The position numbers and the translations under genes were made by a program. From NCBI GenBank assembly GCA_020544565.1, contig CP078014.1:2234016-2298015 (forward strand): a DNA stretch of 64,000 bases, read 5' to 3'. The DNA is from Bradyrhizobiaceae bacterium. Lineage in GTDB: Bacteria > Pseudomonadota > Alphaproteobacteria > Rhizobiales > Xanthobacteraceae. Each line of letters begins with the position of its first letter. Within the stretch, counting starts at the first letter, position 1. The notes below the pieces were generated by a model. The model was not told where the DNA came from. It did not search any database and worked only from the letters and a program-made list of their open reading frames with translations. This document shows, one piece after another, positions 17,264 through 24,768 of the stretch.

Positions 17264-17494
17264 TCATTCGCGCCAGTAATTGTTTGCGGCAGCGACCGTC
17301 TGGAAATGAATGGCGATCACCTGCGAGGAGGCGATTAGCTGGGTACTGTCCTGCTCATAGGCGGCGCGCAGCTTGTCGCGGATCTCAGCGGAAGGCTGGG
17401 TCAGCTTGACGCCGACGCGCGCCAGCTTGGTAGCAAGCTCGAAGCCTTCCTGTGGCGTTGCGGTCTTGAGCGAGGGAAGCCAGGTTTCGGCCAT
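17264..17494 (-). CDS. Hexameric tyrosine-coordinated heme protein (HTHP), copy 1
   Basis: A 76-residue protein, MAETWLPSLKTATPQEGFEL onwards, closely following the HTHP family first described from Silicibacter pomeroyi. That protein is a hexamer binding heme through tyrosine, with peroxidase and weak catalase activity. The probable heme ligand is Tyr46 in LRAAYEQDS; the conserved end is HFQTVAAANNYWRE. It differs from copy 2 at only two residues (Glu/Asp at 16 and 76). It lies upstream of the universal stress gene. Confidence 0.85.
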   Translation of the reverse strand: MAETWLPSLKTATPQEGFELATKLARVGVKLTQPSAEIRDKLRAAYEQDSTQLIASSQVIAIHFQTVAAANNYWRE

Positions 17495-17517
17495 GATGAT
17501 GTCCTTTCGGTTTGCGG
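17268..17517. repeat. 250-bp direct repeat, copy 1 (HTHP gene plus 23 bp upstream)
   Basis: This aligns without gaps to 18931-19180. The repeat covers almost the whole HTHP gene and its ribosome site and ends about 23 bp upstream of the ATG at GTCCTTTCGGTTTGCGG. The copies have diverged at a modest number of mostly silent positions, so the duplication is not brand new. Recombination between them would excise about 1.66 kb including the LysE gene. Confidence 0.9.
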
Positions 17518-17702
17518 CGATTCTGCCCAGGTTAGCTGTGGAATTCGTTTCGGCAAACCATTTGCCGCAGAAGGAGAGAACTGGCGCCGTATTGCCTTGA
17601 GCGGTAATTTCGTAACAAGTGCGGGTCCGAGCATCTTGCCATCGATCCATTTATCGTCATACACCGCGCCGGACGAAGCATCGCGGAAAGGCTGCCAGTA
17701 TC

Positions 17703-18326
17703 ATGTCGCTCGAACTCTGGCTGGTCTATTTGCTGGCGGCTATCGGGCTTTCGCTCACACCCGGGCCAAATGGATTGTTGTCGCTGACCCATGGCGCGGT
17801 GTTCGGGTTTCGGTTGACGATCTACACGGTGTTCGGCGGAGCACTTGGCTTCCTGATTCTGATCATTGCCTCCCTCGTCGGTCTGGGTGCACTGCTCGCT
17901 GCGTCGGAGGAGGCATTCACAGTCTTGAAGTGGGTCGGGGCGGCCTACCTCGTCTATCTCGGGTTTCGAACCTGGCGAGCGCCGCCGCCACTTATCTCGA
18001 CCATACCCGGCTGCGACAAGATGAACACGGCAAGGCCGCTGCGCCTGTTCAGCCAGGGTTTTCTGGTCGCCGTCTCTAACCCTAAGGGGCTTATCTTCTT
18101 CGCGGCCTTTCTACCGCAGTTCATGGTGGCGGGAATGTCGTTTCCGGTTCAGCTTGCCATTTTCGGCGGCACCTTCGTGATTGTCGAAGTCGTCTATGAA
18201 TTGTTGCTGGCACAGGCGGCGCAAAAGATTGCGCCATGGCTTGCCCGGCATGGGCGCTGGTTCAATCGGGCAACTGGCGGTATGTTCGTCGGCATCGGCG
18301 TTGCCATGACCGCGATGAGCCGCTGA
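17703..18326 (+). CDS. LysE/RhtB-family amino acid exporter
   Basis: A 207-residue membrane protein starting MSLELWLVYLLAAIGLSLTPGPNGLLSLTHG, the family signature with the TPGPN motif in the first helix. About six transmembrane segments are present and the length is normal. It exports amino acids or related metabolites. It lies between the two HTHP copies, divergent from copy 1, and is apparently intact cargo rather than a phage gene. Confidence 0.9.
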   Translation: MSLELWLVYLLAAIGLSLTPGPNGLLSLTHGAVFGFRLTIYTVFGGALGFLILIIASLVGLGALLAASEEAFTVLKWVGAAYLVYLGFRTWRAPPPLISTIPGCDKMNTARPLRLFSQGFLVAVSNPKGLIFFAAFLPQFMVAGMSFPVQLAIFGGTFVIVEVVYELLLAQAAQKIAPWLARHGRWFNRATGGMFVGIGVAMTAMSR

Positions 18327-18329
18327 CCC

Positions 18330-18515
18330 CTGACCTGCTCGTATTACTTGTGGAAGCATGAGCCGTGCTTGATGGACTGGATCAAGGGCAAGCGCCCGCC
18401 GAAAGTGGCCGAGGAGACGCTGCGCTCGATTTGGCTGCTACCCAGCTTCACGAAAGACGAACGGCCCGACCATCCGACGCCAAAGCCGCTCGACGCCTTC
18501 GGCATCCCGATGCGT
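18330..18515 (+). pseudogene. Remnant of a phage DNA (adenine/cytosine-N4) methyltransferase
   Basis: A frame running directly from the LysE stop reads LWKHEPCLMDWIKGKRPPKV and later SFTKDERPDHPTPKPLDAFG. The HPTPKP motif and preceding region are typical of amino-methyltransferases carried by phages (often ParB-linked). Both the catalytic front and the SAM-binding end are missing. No start codon or ribosome site is evident. Confidence 0.65.
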
Positions 18516-18535
18516 CAGCATGTTGCGCGCAGCGG

Positions 18536-18925
18536 GCTCTGGCGCGGGATTGGCCGACACCGATGGCCAACGACGGTTGCAAACCGAGTGCTGGCAACCG
18601 AAAAACGGCCGACCTGACCCATGCAGCCGGAATATGGATGACGCCGACGGCTCGCGATCACAAGGATGGAGCAACGAGTCTTGCCAACACGCCGGTGAAC
18701 GGACTGCTTGGCCGCCAGGTCCTCACAACGCCGATGGCTGGCAGCGATACCTGCGAGCAGCGCCGGACCTTGAACCCGCTGTTCGTCGAGGCGCTGATGG
18801 GCTGGCCCACCGGGTGGACCGGCTTCGCCTCTGTGGCAACGGCGTGGTCCCACTGGTTGCCGCGCATGCGCTTCGAACTCTCGCAGCTGAGCTGCTGGTC
18901 GACGATTGAGGGGAGTTCGGCTTAG
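18536..18925 (+). pseudogene. Remnant of a phage modification-associated protein (MGWPTGWTGF motif)
   Basis: In another frame the sequence reads DWPTPMANDGCKPSAGNRKT, then TPTARDHKDGATSLANTPVN, and ends LNPLFVEALMGWPTGWTGFA with a short tail to TAG 18923. This C-terminal pattern is common in phage proteins encoded beside DNA methylases; its function is not known to me. The N-terminus is lost in the joint with the methylase remnant near 18515-18540. Confidence 0.5.
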
Positions 18926-18926
18926 A

Positions 18927-19157
18927 TCAGTCGCGCCAGTAATTGTTGGCGGCAGCGACCGTCTGGAAATGAATGGCGATCACCTGGGATGAGGCGATCA
19001 GCTGCGTGCTGTCCTGCTCATAGGCGGCGCGCAGCTTGTCGCGGATCTCAGCGGAGGGCTGGGTCAGCTTGACGCCGACGCGCGCCAGCTTGGTGGCAAG
19101 CTCGAAGCCATCTTGCGGCGTTGCGGTCTTGAGCGAGGGCAGCCAGGTTTCGGCCAT
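18927..19157 (-). CDS. Hexameric tyrosine-coordinated heme protein (HTHP), copy 2
   Basis: A 76-residue near twin of the gene at 17264-17494 (74 of 76 residues identical), with the same putative heme ligand Tyr46 and the ending HFQTVAAANNYWRD. It is complete, with the same upstream sequence AAAGGACATTATC before the ATG. It converges on the phage modification remnant and is preceded by the DUF3489 gene on the same strand. Both copies retaining an intact frame suggests selection or a fairly recent duplication. Confidence 0.85.
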   Translation of the reverse strand: MAETWLPSLKTATPQDGFELATKLARVGVKLTQPSAEIRDKLRAAYEQDSTQLIASSQVIAIHFQTVAAANNYWRD

Positions 19158-19180
19158 GATAATGTCCTTTCGGTTTGCGG
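18931..19180. repeat. 250-bp direct repeat, copy 2
   Basis: Partner of 17268-17517, in the same orientation and gap-free. Outside these limits the flanks differ completely, so the repeat ends are sharp. Confidence 0.9.
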
Positions 19181-19282
19181 TGCGGCCTATAAGCTTACCG
19201 GAAGAACCTATTTGGGCAATCCATCAACCAGAGAAAACCGCCGCCCGGTTGCACGAGCGGCGGTTCACGGGCTTTATCACGG

Positions 19283-20020
19283 TCAATCGTGTATGGCGTA
19301 GACTCGCCCGCGCCCTTCGATCCTTTCAGATGTAATCTCGAGGCCAAGTTTCTTTTTGAGCGCGCCGGCCATGGCGCCGCGCACGGTGTGTGGCTGCCAG
19401 CCGGTGACGGCGACGATCTCGGCGATGGTGGCGCCCTCCGGCGTGCGCAGCATGGCAATCAGCGTGGCCTGCTTGGTGTCCCGACGCGGCGGGCGTGGGG
19501 CGTGCGACGTTGCGGGTGTGGGCGCCACGGGTGCGATATTCGTCGTACTGGCGTCATGGTCCGCCGTGTCAGGGAGCGCGTATGTGTCGGCGCATGTGTC
19601 GGCGCCTGTGGCGAGCTGTGGCACTTCCGGCTCGGGGGCGTCCATGGTCGCCGGCATGCTTTCGGGATCGCCCTCCGGTTCGCCATCGGGCACATTGCCT
19701 GATCCAGCATGGTCTTCGCCGGAGGCAGCGTCTTCGCCGGAGGCGGCATCGACATCATCTGCGGCATCCGGCGCAATGCCGAGCGCGGCGAAGGCGTGTT
19801 CGGTCAGCACCAGCGTGGTGCCGTGACCGTCGCCGGTTTCGCGCCAGATCGGATCGCCGCGCACGGCCTCACACTCCTCGATCAGGTTTTTGCCGAGCAG
19901 GCTGGCGATAACCTTGTTGGCAGCGCCGCCCTTGAGGTGAGCCGGCAGTGGCAGGACGTGCCAGTCGCTACGCTGGCTGGCGGCACTGAGAATGATGAGC
20001 TGGGTATCGGAGAGTTGCAT
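19283..20020 (-). CDS. DUF3489 domain protein with N-terminal winged-helix-like region
   Basis: A 245-residue protein from ATG 20020 (MQLSDTQLIILSAASQRSDW). The N-terminal 75 residues look like a small DNA-binding fold. The middle is an acidic, low-complexity linker with a tandem AASGEDAASGED. The C-terminal 65 residues (TKQATLIAMLRTPEGATIAE) are a DUF3489 helix-turn-helix-like domain. Such proteins are common in prophages and plasmids of alphaproteobacteria, and a regulatory role is inferred. It is transcribed opposite to the structural genes. Confidence 0.75.
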   Translation of the reverse strand: MQLSDTQLIILSAASQRSDWHVLPLPAHLKGGAANKVIASLLGKNLIEECEAVRGDPIWRETGDGHGTTLVLTEHAFAALGIAPDAADDVDAASGEDAASGEDHAGSGNVPDGEPEGDPESMPATMDAPEPEVPQLATGADTCADTYALPDTADHDASTTNIAPVAPTPATSHAPRPPRRDTKQATLIAMLRTPEGATIAEIVAVTGWQPHTVRGAMAGALKKKLGLEITSERIEGRGRVYAIHD

Positions 20021-20124
20021 CGGGATGCTTTCTTCGTCGCAGATGCGGCCGGACCATTCCGCCGCTTCCACAACCCCGAGCCCCGAAGGTTTCGGGGCTG
20101 GAGCATCCGTTGGCGGGGATTGCG

Positions 20125-20343
20125 CTATCTTGCGTATTCGCCCTCGTGGAAGGCGCTGTCGCAGATCTCGCGCAGTCTGTCGCCGTAGTGGCTCAGCGTG
20201 CCGACGTCGCCCCAATCGATATCGTCGGGGTGGGTGTTAAAGTGCTCGTCGCTAAGCGTCTGCAGCCGCTGCAGCATTCCGTCGATCTCGAGCTTTTTGG
20301 CGATGAATACGTCCAGAGCCGTCGATTTCGTACCCTTTTCCAT
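20125..20343 (-). CDS. Small hypothetical phage-associated protein
   Basis: A 72-residue protein, MEKGTKSTALDVFIAKKLEI onwards, preceded by GAAGGAGG at ideal spacing, which favours ATG 20343 over an in-frame ATG 33 bp upstream. Charged and probably helical (IDGMLQRLQTLSDEHF). No family recognised. It lies upstream of the DUF3489 gene on the same strand and likely shares its operon. Confidence 0.6.
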   Translation of the reverse strand: MEKGTKSTALDVFIAKKLEIDGMLQRLQTLSDEHFNTHPDDIDWGDVGTLSHYGDRLREICDSAFHEGEYAR

Positions 20344-20540
20344 AACGGCCTCCTTCGGTCTGATGCTGACAGTCATGCTCCGATCGCGGTGATCATCAAC
20401 TGAATTAGACGATCATTTTGTTGCTATTTTCGGGAGCGTCGCCGCGGATGATCGATCTCGCATGCGAGCAGGGATGAGCTATCGCGGCGATGTATGGGCT
20501 AATCGCCCACGGGCTTGAGAGGAATACTGTCGTGCAGGGC
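20344..20540. promoter_or_regulatory. Divergent intergenic region in the phage remnant
   Basis: This 197-bp gap separates the minus-strand small gene and DUF3489 operon from the small terminase gene. An AT-rich core at 20400-20435 (including GACGATCATTTTGTTGCTATTTT) could hold promoters. No clear operator was seen. Confidence 0.35.
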
Positions 20541-21329
20541 ATGAGCGAGCGCCAGTACGCCGCCCATGCCGGACTGTCGCGCGGCGCCATCCAGAAGGCG
20601 AAGACGGCCGGCCGGCTGATTCTCTATCCGGATGGCAGCATCGATGCGACGGCTTCAAATCGGCGTCGTGCGGAAACGACCGATCTGTCGAAGATCAGGA
20701 CGCCGTCCCAGCCAAAGCTCAAGCCGGTGTCTGAGGAAGCTGTAACCGCCGTTGGCGACACGCTGCGCGAACAGGGTTTGGCGGCACCGGCCGCTGGTAG
20801 CGGCACGACCTACCTGCAGGCCAAGACCGCCAACGAAGTGCTGAAGGCGCAGGAGCGGCGGTTGAAGCTGCAGATCTTGAGGGGTGAGCTGATCGATCGG
20901 GCACGCACCGAGATGCTGGTGTTCCGGCTGGCGCGCGAGGAACGCGATGCCTGGGTGACGTGGCCGGCACGGGCGGCAGCGTTGATGGCGGCGGAGCTGT
21001 CCGGCGAACTGGGTCAGGGCATCATGGTGGAGGCGGCGCTGATGCAGAAGGTTCTGGAAGCCCATGTCCGCAGCCAGCTTGGCAGCCTTGCGGAAATGGG
21101 CATCGGCAGTTTTTTTATTCATTCCAAACTGGGAAGGATCGCAATAATCCGTTTCATAAGGCGTGATACGCGCGCCGTATCACGCGCGCAGCAATTTGCT
21201 GCGCTGCAGTCTCATGACGGATCGCCGAAATCGCTGGAAACAAGGCAGAGCCGGTCGCGCCAGCGAACAACATCGCTCATACCCGCCGCGGCGAGCGGCA
21301 GGCAGCTGGCCTCGTGGCGCAACGTTTGA
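20541..21329 (+). pseudogene. Phage terminase small subunit (Nu1-like), 3' end replaced
   Basis: From ATG 20541 (MSERQYAAHAGLSRGAIQKA) the frame has an N-terminal helix-turn-helix for cos/pac binding and a C-terminal part with AREERDAWVTWPARAAALMA and EAALMQKVLEAHVRSQLGSL, like Nu1-type small terminases. Similarity fades at about 21108. The remaining 70 or so codons to 21329 (FFIHSKLGRIAIIRF...) look like read-through into unrelated DNA. In lambdoid phages this gene directly precedes the large terminase, which here is 11 kb upstream; see the permutation finding. It marks the right edge of the prophage. Confidence 0.7.
21162..21204. repeat. Two adjacent perfect palindromes at the prophage right edge
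   Basis: CGTGATACG-CGCGC-CGTATCACG (21162-21184) is followed at once by GCGCAGCAA-T-TTGCTGCGC (21186-21204). Both are perfect 9-bp inverted repeats. They lie just past the end of recognisable small terminase sequence. No T-run follows, so a simple terminator is unlikely. They could be a recombination end, an operator pair or a structured site. Confidence 0.6.
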
Positions 21330-21511
21330 ATATGAGCGGCAGAATCATGAGGAAGCGTGACGCGTATCTCTCGCTTCCAGGCCTGGATTTTCAGCACGAG
21401 ACAGCTCGACGCGCGCGCACGTCCAATTCGAGAGCCTCAATCTCTCTGAACTGGCCGCACCTTTCGAACGCGCATCATACTGTCAGGGGCATCGTCATTG
21501 TGGAATGGCGA
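21330..21511. other. Intergenic DNA right of the prophage
   Basis: No gene, terminator or repeat could be supported here. It lies between the end of the small terminase read-through frame and the stop of the aldehyde dehydrogenase gene. No copy of an attachment-site core was recognised against the left edge. Confidence 0.4.
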
Positions 21512-22948
21512 TCACGATGCCGGACTGCCTTGCGACACGAACTTGGTGGCGAGATAGGCCTCCACCGCTTCAAGTCCGCCTTCGGAGCCGTAGCCTGAGT
21601 CCTTGACGCCGCCGAACGGCAACTCAGGCAGCGCCAATCCGTAATGATTGATTGACAGCATCCCGCTTTCAATCCCGGCCGCGAGGGCGGTGGAAGTCTT
21701 GACCGAGCGCGTATAGGCATAGGACGCAAGGCCGTATGGAAGCCGGTTGGCTTCCGTCATGACCTCGTCGAACTCCTTGAAGCGGCTCATCAGGGCGACG
21801 GGGCCGAACGGCTCTTCGTTCATGGCGCGCGCGGACTTCGGCACGTCGACAAGCACAGTCGGCTCGAAAAAGTAACCCTTGTTCTGGCTGCGCTTGCCGC
21901 CGGTCAGCGCCTTGGCGCCATTTTTGAGCGCGTCATCGACAAGAGCGCCGATCGCTGTCTGGCGTCGATCGTTGGCCAGCGGCCCGATGGTGACCCCTTC
22001 ATCAAGGCCGCTCCCCATCTTGAGAGCCTTCGTTCTCGCCATGAATTCATCGACGAACTGATCGTAGACGCCATCCTGAATCAGAAAGCGCGTGGGCGCG
22101 ATGCAGACCTGACCGGCATTGCGATATTTGCTGCCCGCAAGCACGCTGGCAGCGAACTTCACGTCAGCATCGTTGAACACGATCGCCGGCGCATGTCCGC
22201 CGAGTTCCATGGTGATGCGCTTCATGTGCGCGCCGGCGAGCGAGGCAAGCTGCTTGCCGACCGGAGTGGATCCGGTGAAGGAGACCTTGCGGATCACAGG
22301 ATGCGAGATCAGGTATTCCGAAATCTCCGACGGCACACCGTAAACCAGATTGACGACGCCCTTCGGCAGACCGGCATCGGTCAATACACGGATCAACTCC
22401 GCCGGAGACGCCGGGGTTTCTTCCGGCGGCTTGATCACCATCGAGCAACCGGCGGCCAGCGCCGCGCCAAGCTTGCGCACTGCCTGACTCATGGGGAAGT
22501 TCCACGGCGTGAACGCCGCGACCGGACCGACCGGTTCTTTCATCACGAGATTGTAGATACCTTCGCCACGCGCCGGAATGATGCGTCCATACGTGCGACG
22601 GCCCTCTTCGGCGAACCAGTCAAGGAAATCGGCGCATCCGAGAATCTCGATCTTGGCCTCGGCAACAGGCTTGCCCTGTTCGAGGGTCATCGTCGTCGCG
22701 ATTGAATCGGCGCGTTGACGCAACAACTCACCGGCCTTGCGGAGAATCACGGAACGATCGAGCGGCGACATCCTGCGCCAGGTCCGGAAACCGTTCGCTG
22801 CGGCATTCACTGCACGTTCAAGATCTTCGCGTTGAGCGTGAGCGACCTCCCCGATCTTTTCCTCGGTCGCCGGATTAACGACCGCGATCGTGCGTCCGGA
22901 CAGGCTGTCGCACCACTCACCATCGATAAAGAGCTGAACTTTGGTCAC
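21512..22948 (-). CDS. NAD(P)-dependent aldehyde dehydrogenase, succinate-semialdehyde dehydrogenase type
   Basis: A 478-residue ALDH-superfamily enzyme of normal length. Catalytic residues are in place: Asn150 (PWNFP), Glu249 (MELGGHAP) and Cys282 (GQVCIAPTR). The GabD-like pattern suggests it oxidises succinate semialdehyde or a similar omega-oxo acid; the exact substrate is uncertain. It is divergent from the ABC binding-protein gene, and the shared gap carries the palindromic operator at 23111-23122, linking it to the TetR cluster downstream. Confidence 0.88.
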   Translation of the reverse strand: MTKVQLFIDGEWCDSLSGRTIAVVNPATEEKIGEVAHAQREDLERAVNAAANGFRTWRRMSPLDRSVILRKAGELLRQRADSIATTMTLEQGKPVAEAKIEILGCADFLDWFAEEGRRTYGRIIPARGEGIYNLVMKEPVGPVAAFTPWNFPMSQAVRKLGAALAAGCSMVIKPPEETPASPAELIRVLTDAGLPKGVVNLVYGVPSEISEYLISHPVIRKVSFTGSTPVGKQLASLAGAHMKRITMELGGHAPAIVFNDADVKFAASVLAGSKYRNAGQVCIAPTRFLIQDGVYDQFVDEFMARTKALKMGSGLDEGVTIGPLANDRRQTAIGALVDDALKNGAKALTGGKRSQNKGYFFEPTVLVDVPKSARAMNEEPFGPVALMSRFKEFDEVMTEANRLPYGLASYAYTRSVKTSTALAAGIESGMLSINHYGLALPELPFGGVKDSGYGSEGGLEAVEAYLATKFVSQGSPAS

Positions 22949-23110
22949 GTGAATCCCCCGTTTGCGTTTCTACAAGCTCAATCGATGGGCCGTTGAGCTC
23001 ATCAATTCAGGTCTGATCATCGGCGCCCGCGGCTCTCTCTGCGATGCAAAATATGATGCGCCGCGAGCCCCATCGCGCCGGAAGTTACTTGACTTGTTCG
23101 CCTCTCAATC

Positions 23111-23122
23111 GCACGATCGTGC
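23111..23122. promoter_or_regulatory. TetR-cluster operator, site 1
   Basis: The perfect palindrome GCACGATCGTGC within TCGCACGATCGTGCAAATAA lies between the divergent aldehyde dehydrogenase and binding-protein genes, 32 bp before the TTG of the latter. Identical 12-bp cores occur at 26783 and 27630. Confidence 0.8.
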
Positions 23123-23153
23123 AAATAAAGCAATTGTGATGGGGAGGAAGGAA

Positions 23154-24251
23154 TTGTCACATCGCATCAATCGGCGCAAATCATCTCTGCTGACACTCGC
23201 GGCAGCGGTTGCAGGCAGCATGCTTGCCTCAGCCGCGTTCGCTCAGCCGCTTGAAGTCGTCAAGATCGGCTGGCCCGCCGGCTTCGCCTCCAATATGGCG
23301 CACCTGACATTCGGCAAGGAGCTTGGCCTCTTCAAGGACGAGAACCTCGACTACGAAATCGTCTCCATGCAGGGCACCTACCCTGTCATTCAGCAGATCC
23401 TCTCGGGCGGATTCCACACCGGCTATGTCGGCGTAGAAACCGTGGTCAATGCGCTGCAGCCCGGCGCCACGCCGATCCCGCTGAAATTCGTTTTCAACTA
23501 TACGCGGCAATCGATCTGGGAAATCGTCGTTCCCGAGTCCAGCCCGATCAAGAAACTCGCCGACCTGAAGGACAAGACGATCGGTATCGCCGGCCCGACC
23601 TTCGGCAACGTTCCCGTCACCAAGGCAGCGCTCGGCGCTGTCGGCATCCAGCCCAACCAGTTCACGTTCCTCACTGTCGGCACCGGCGGTCCGGCGTTCC
23701 GGGCGATGACCACCGGACAGATAGACGCCCTGAACCTGTGGGACACGATGCACGCAACTCTTGAAGCCACCGGTTTCAAACTGCGCGAACTCGAGCTTCC
23801 TTCCGAATTCCAGGGCAATCCAAGTCATGGATTCGCCGTTACCGACGATCTGATAAAGAACAACCCGGAATTCATTGCTCGTTTTGGCCGCGCCATCGCG
23901 AAGACCATCGTCGCCTGCGACGCCAATCTGGAGGAATGCATCCGGTCGTTCTGGCGGGCCTACCCGGCACAAAAGCCGCAGGGCCCCGAGAATGAGGCCA
24001 TGGCAAGAGAGATGAAGATCCTGTCGGCGCGCATGAAGAAACTGATGTACTTCGAGCCGGGTGAAAAGCCGCTGCTGGGCAGCTTCACCGATGCCCAGTG
24101 GAAAAGGGTCATCAACTCCCTCAAGCTCGGTGGCGTGATCAAAGTCACCGACCTGCCGATGGACAAGCTTTATACGAACCGCTTTGTGGCCGACTTCAAC
24201 AAATTCGATCGCGCGGACGTGATCAGGCGAGCCAAGGCTGCGACCAAGTAG
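23154..24251 (+). CDS. ABC transporter substrate-binding protein, NitT/TauT (SsuA/THI5-like) family
   Basis: A periplasmic binding protein of 365 residues from TTG 23154, chosen because GGGGAGGAAGGAA stands directly before it. An in-frame ATG at 23139 overlaps that site. The signal peptide is clear (MSHRINRRKSSLLTLAAAVA, cleavage after ASAAFA). The mature part is NMT1/SsuA-like (KIGWPAGFASNMAHLTFGKE). It should feed the ATPase and permease encoded at 27728-29385. A terminator follows at 24282. Confidence 0.9.
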   Translation: MSHRINRRKSSLLTLAAAVAGSMLASAAFAQPLEVVKIGWPAGFASNMAHLTFGKELGLFKDENLDYEIVSMQGTYPVIQQILSGGFHTGYVGVETVVNALQPGATPIPLKFVFNYTRQSIWEIVVPESSPIKKLADLKDKTIGIAGPTFGNVPVTKAALGAVGIQPNQFTFLTVGTGGPAFRAMTTGQIDALNLWDTMHATLEATGFKLRELELPSEFQGNPSHGFAVTDDLIKNNPEFIARFGRAIAKTIVACDANLEECIRSFWRAYPAQKPQGPENEAMAREMKILSARMKKLMYFEPGEKPLLGSFTDAQWKRVINSLKLGGVIKVTDLPMDKLYTNRFVADFNKFDRADVIRRAKAATK

Positions 24252-24281
24252 CCGTATCAGGTCAGGAACCCTCACAAACAA

Positions 24282-24311
24282 GCCGCCGACAAACTGTCGG
24301 CGGCTTTTCTT
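24282..24311 (+). terminator. Rho-independent terminator after the binding-protein gene
   Basis: A perfect 10-bp stem GCCGCCGACA / TGTCGGCGGC with an AAC loop, followed by TTTTCTTT, 31 bp after the stop. Confidence 0.9.
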
Positions 24312-24348
24312 TCGAGCAGGCAGAAGCGCCAGTATTGATGAGACAGCC

Positions 24349-24768
24349 TTAGGCCGGCTCGAACACCGGATAGTTCGAGGAGCCGGCCAGCACCCACGTC
24401 AGACGAACCGGCATGTCGATCTTGAGCGTTTTCGGATCGCAGTTGATGATGTTGGTCAGAATGCGCACGCCCTCCTCAAGCTCAACCGTCGCGACGACGT
24501 AAGGCTTCACATCCTTGAACGGCGGAGGCGCCTTGTAGGACAGCGAGAACGAATAGATCCGCCCCCTGCCGCTCGCCTCCCGCCATTCGAGATCGCGCGA
24601 ACCGGTATAGACGCTGACAGGCCGCGGATAGAACTGATACTTGCCTGCCTTCGGGCAGTATTGAAGCATCAGTTTCTTGTCGTTGGCGCCATCCCAGAAC
24701 GGCTTGCTGAAGTTCAACTGGATCGGTGCGGGACGTTGTCCTGCGAGAGGATCGGATTCGATCGACAT
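24349..24768 (-). CDS. DUF35 OB-fold acyl-CoA-associated protein with a degenerate zinc ribbon
   Basis: A 139-residue protein from ATG 24768, whose codon overlaps the thiolase stop (TAATG). The C-terminal OB fold (GRGRIYSFSLSYKAPPPFKD, then PYVVATVELEEGVRILTNII) is typical. The rubredoxin-like ribbon that usually has two CxxC pairs is reduced to a single Cys in QYCPKAGKYQFYPRP, so it probably binds no zinc. DUF35 proteins form complexes with thiolase-like enzymes, as the gene coupling suggests here. Confidence 0.85.
   Translation of the reverse strand: MSIESDPLAGQRPAPIQLNFSKPFWDGANDKKLMLQYCPKAGKYQFYPRPVSVYTGSRDLEWREASGRGRIYSFSLSYKAPPPFKDVKPYVVATVELEEGVRILTNIINCDPKTLKIDMPVRLTWVLAGSSNYPVFEPA

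Noticed and set aside
18330-18925. Functional restriction-modification or defence system
   Set aside because: Only fragments of a methyltransferase and an associated protein remain, in different frames and without starts. No restriction or nuclease gene lies nearby.
19700-19760. Tandem repeat array of regulatory significance
   Set aside because: The repeat of CTTCGCCGGAGGC units is only two copies long and encodes AASGED repeats in the acidic linker of the DUF3489 protein; it is ordinary coding low complexity.
9735-21329. Intact inducible prophage or gene transfer agent
   Set aside because: No integrase, repressor, tail, baseplate or lysis genes were found, and decoration and capsid genes are broken. 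The GpA-type terminase and lambda-type order do not match RcGTA.
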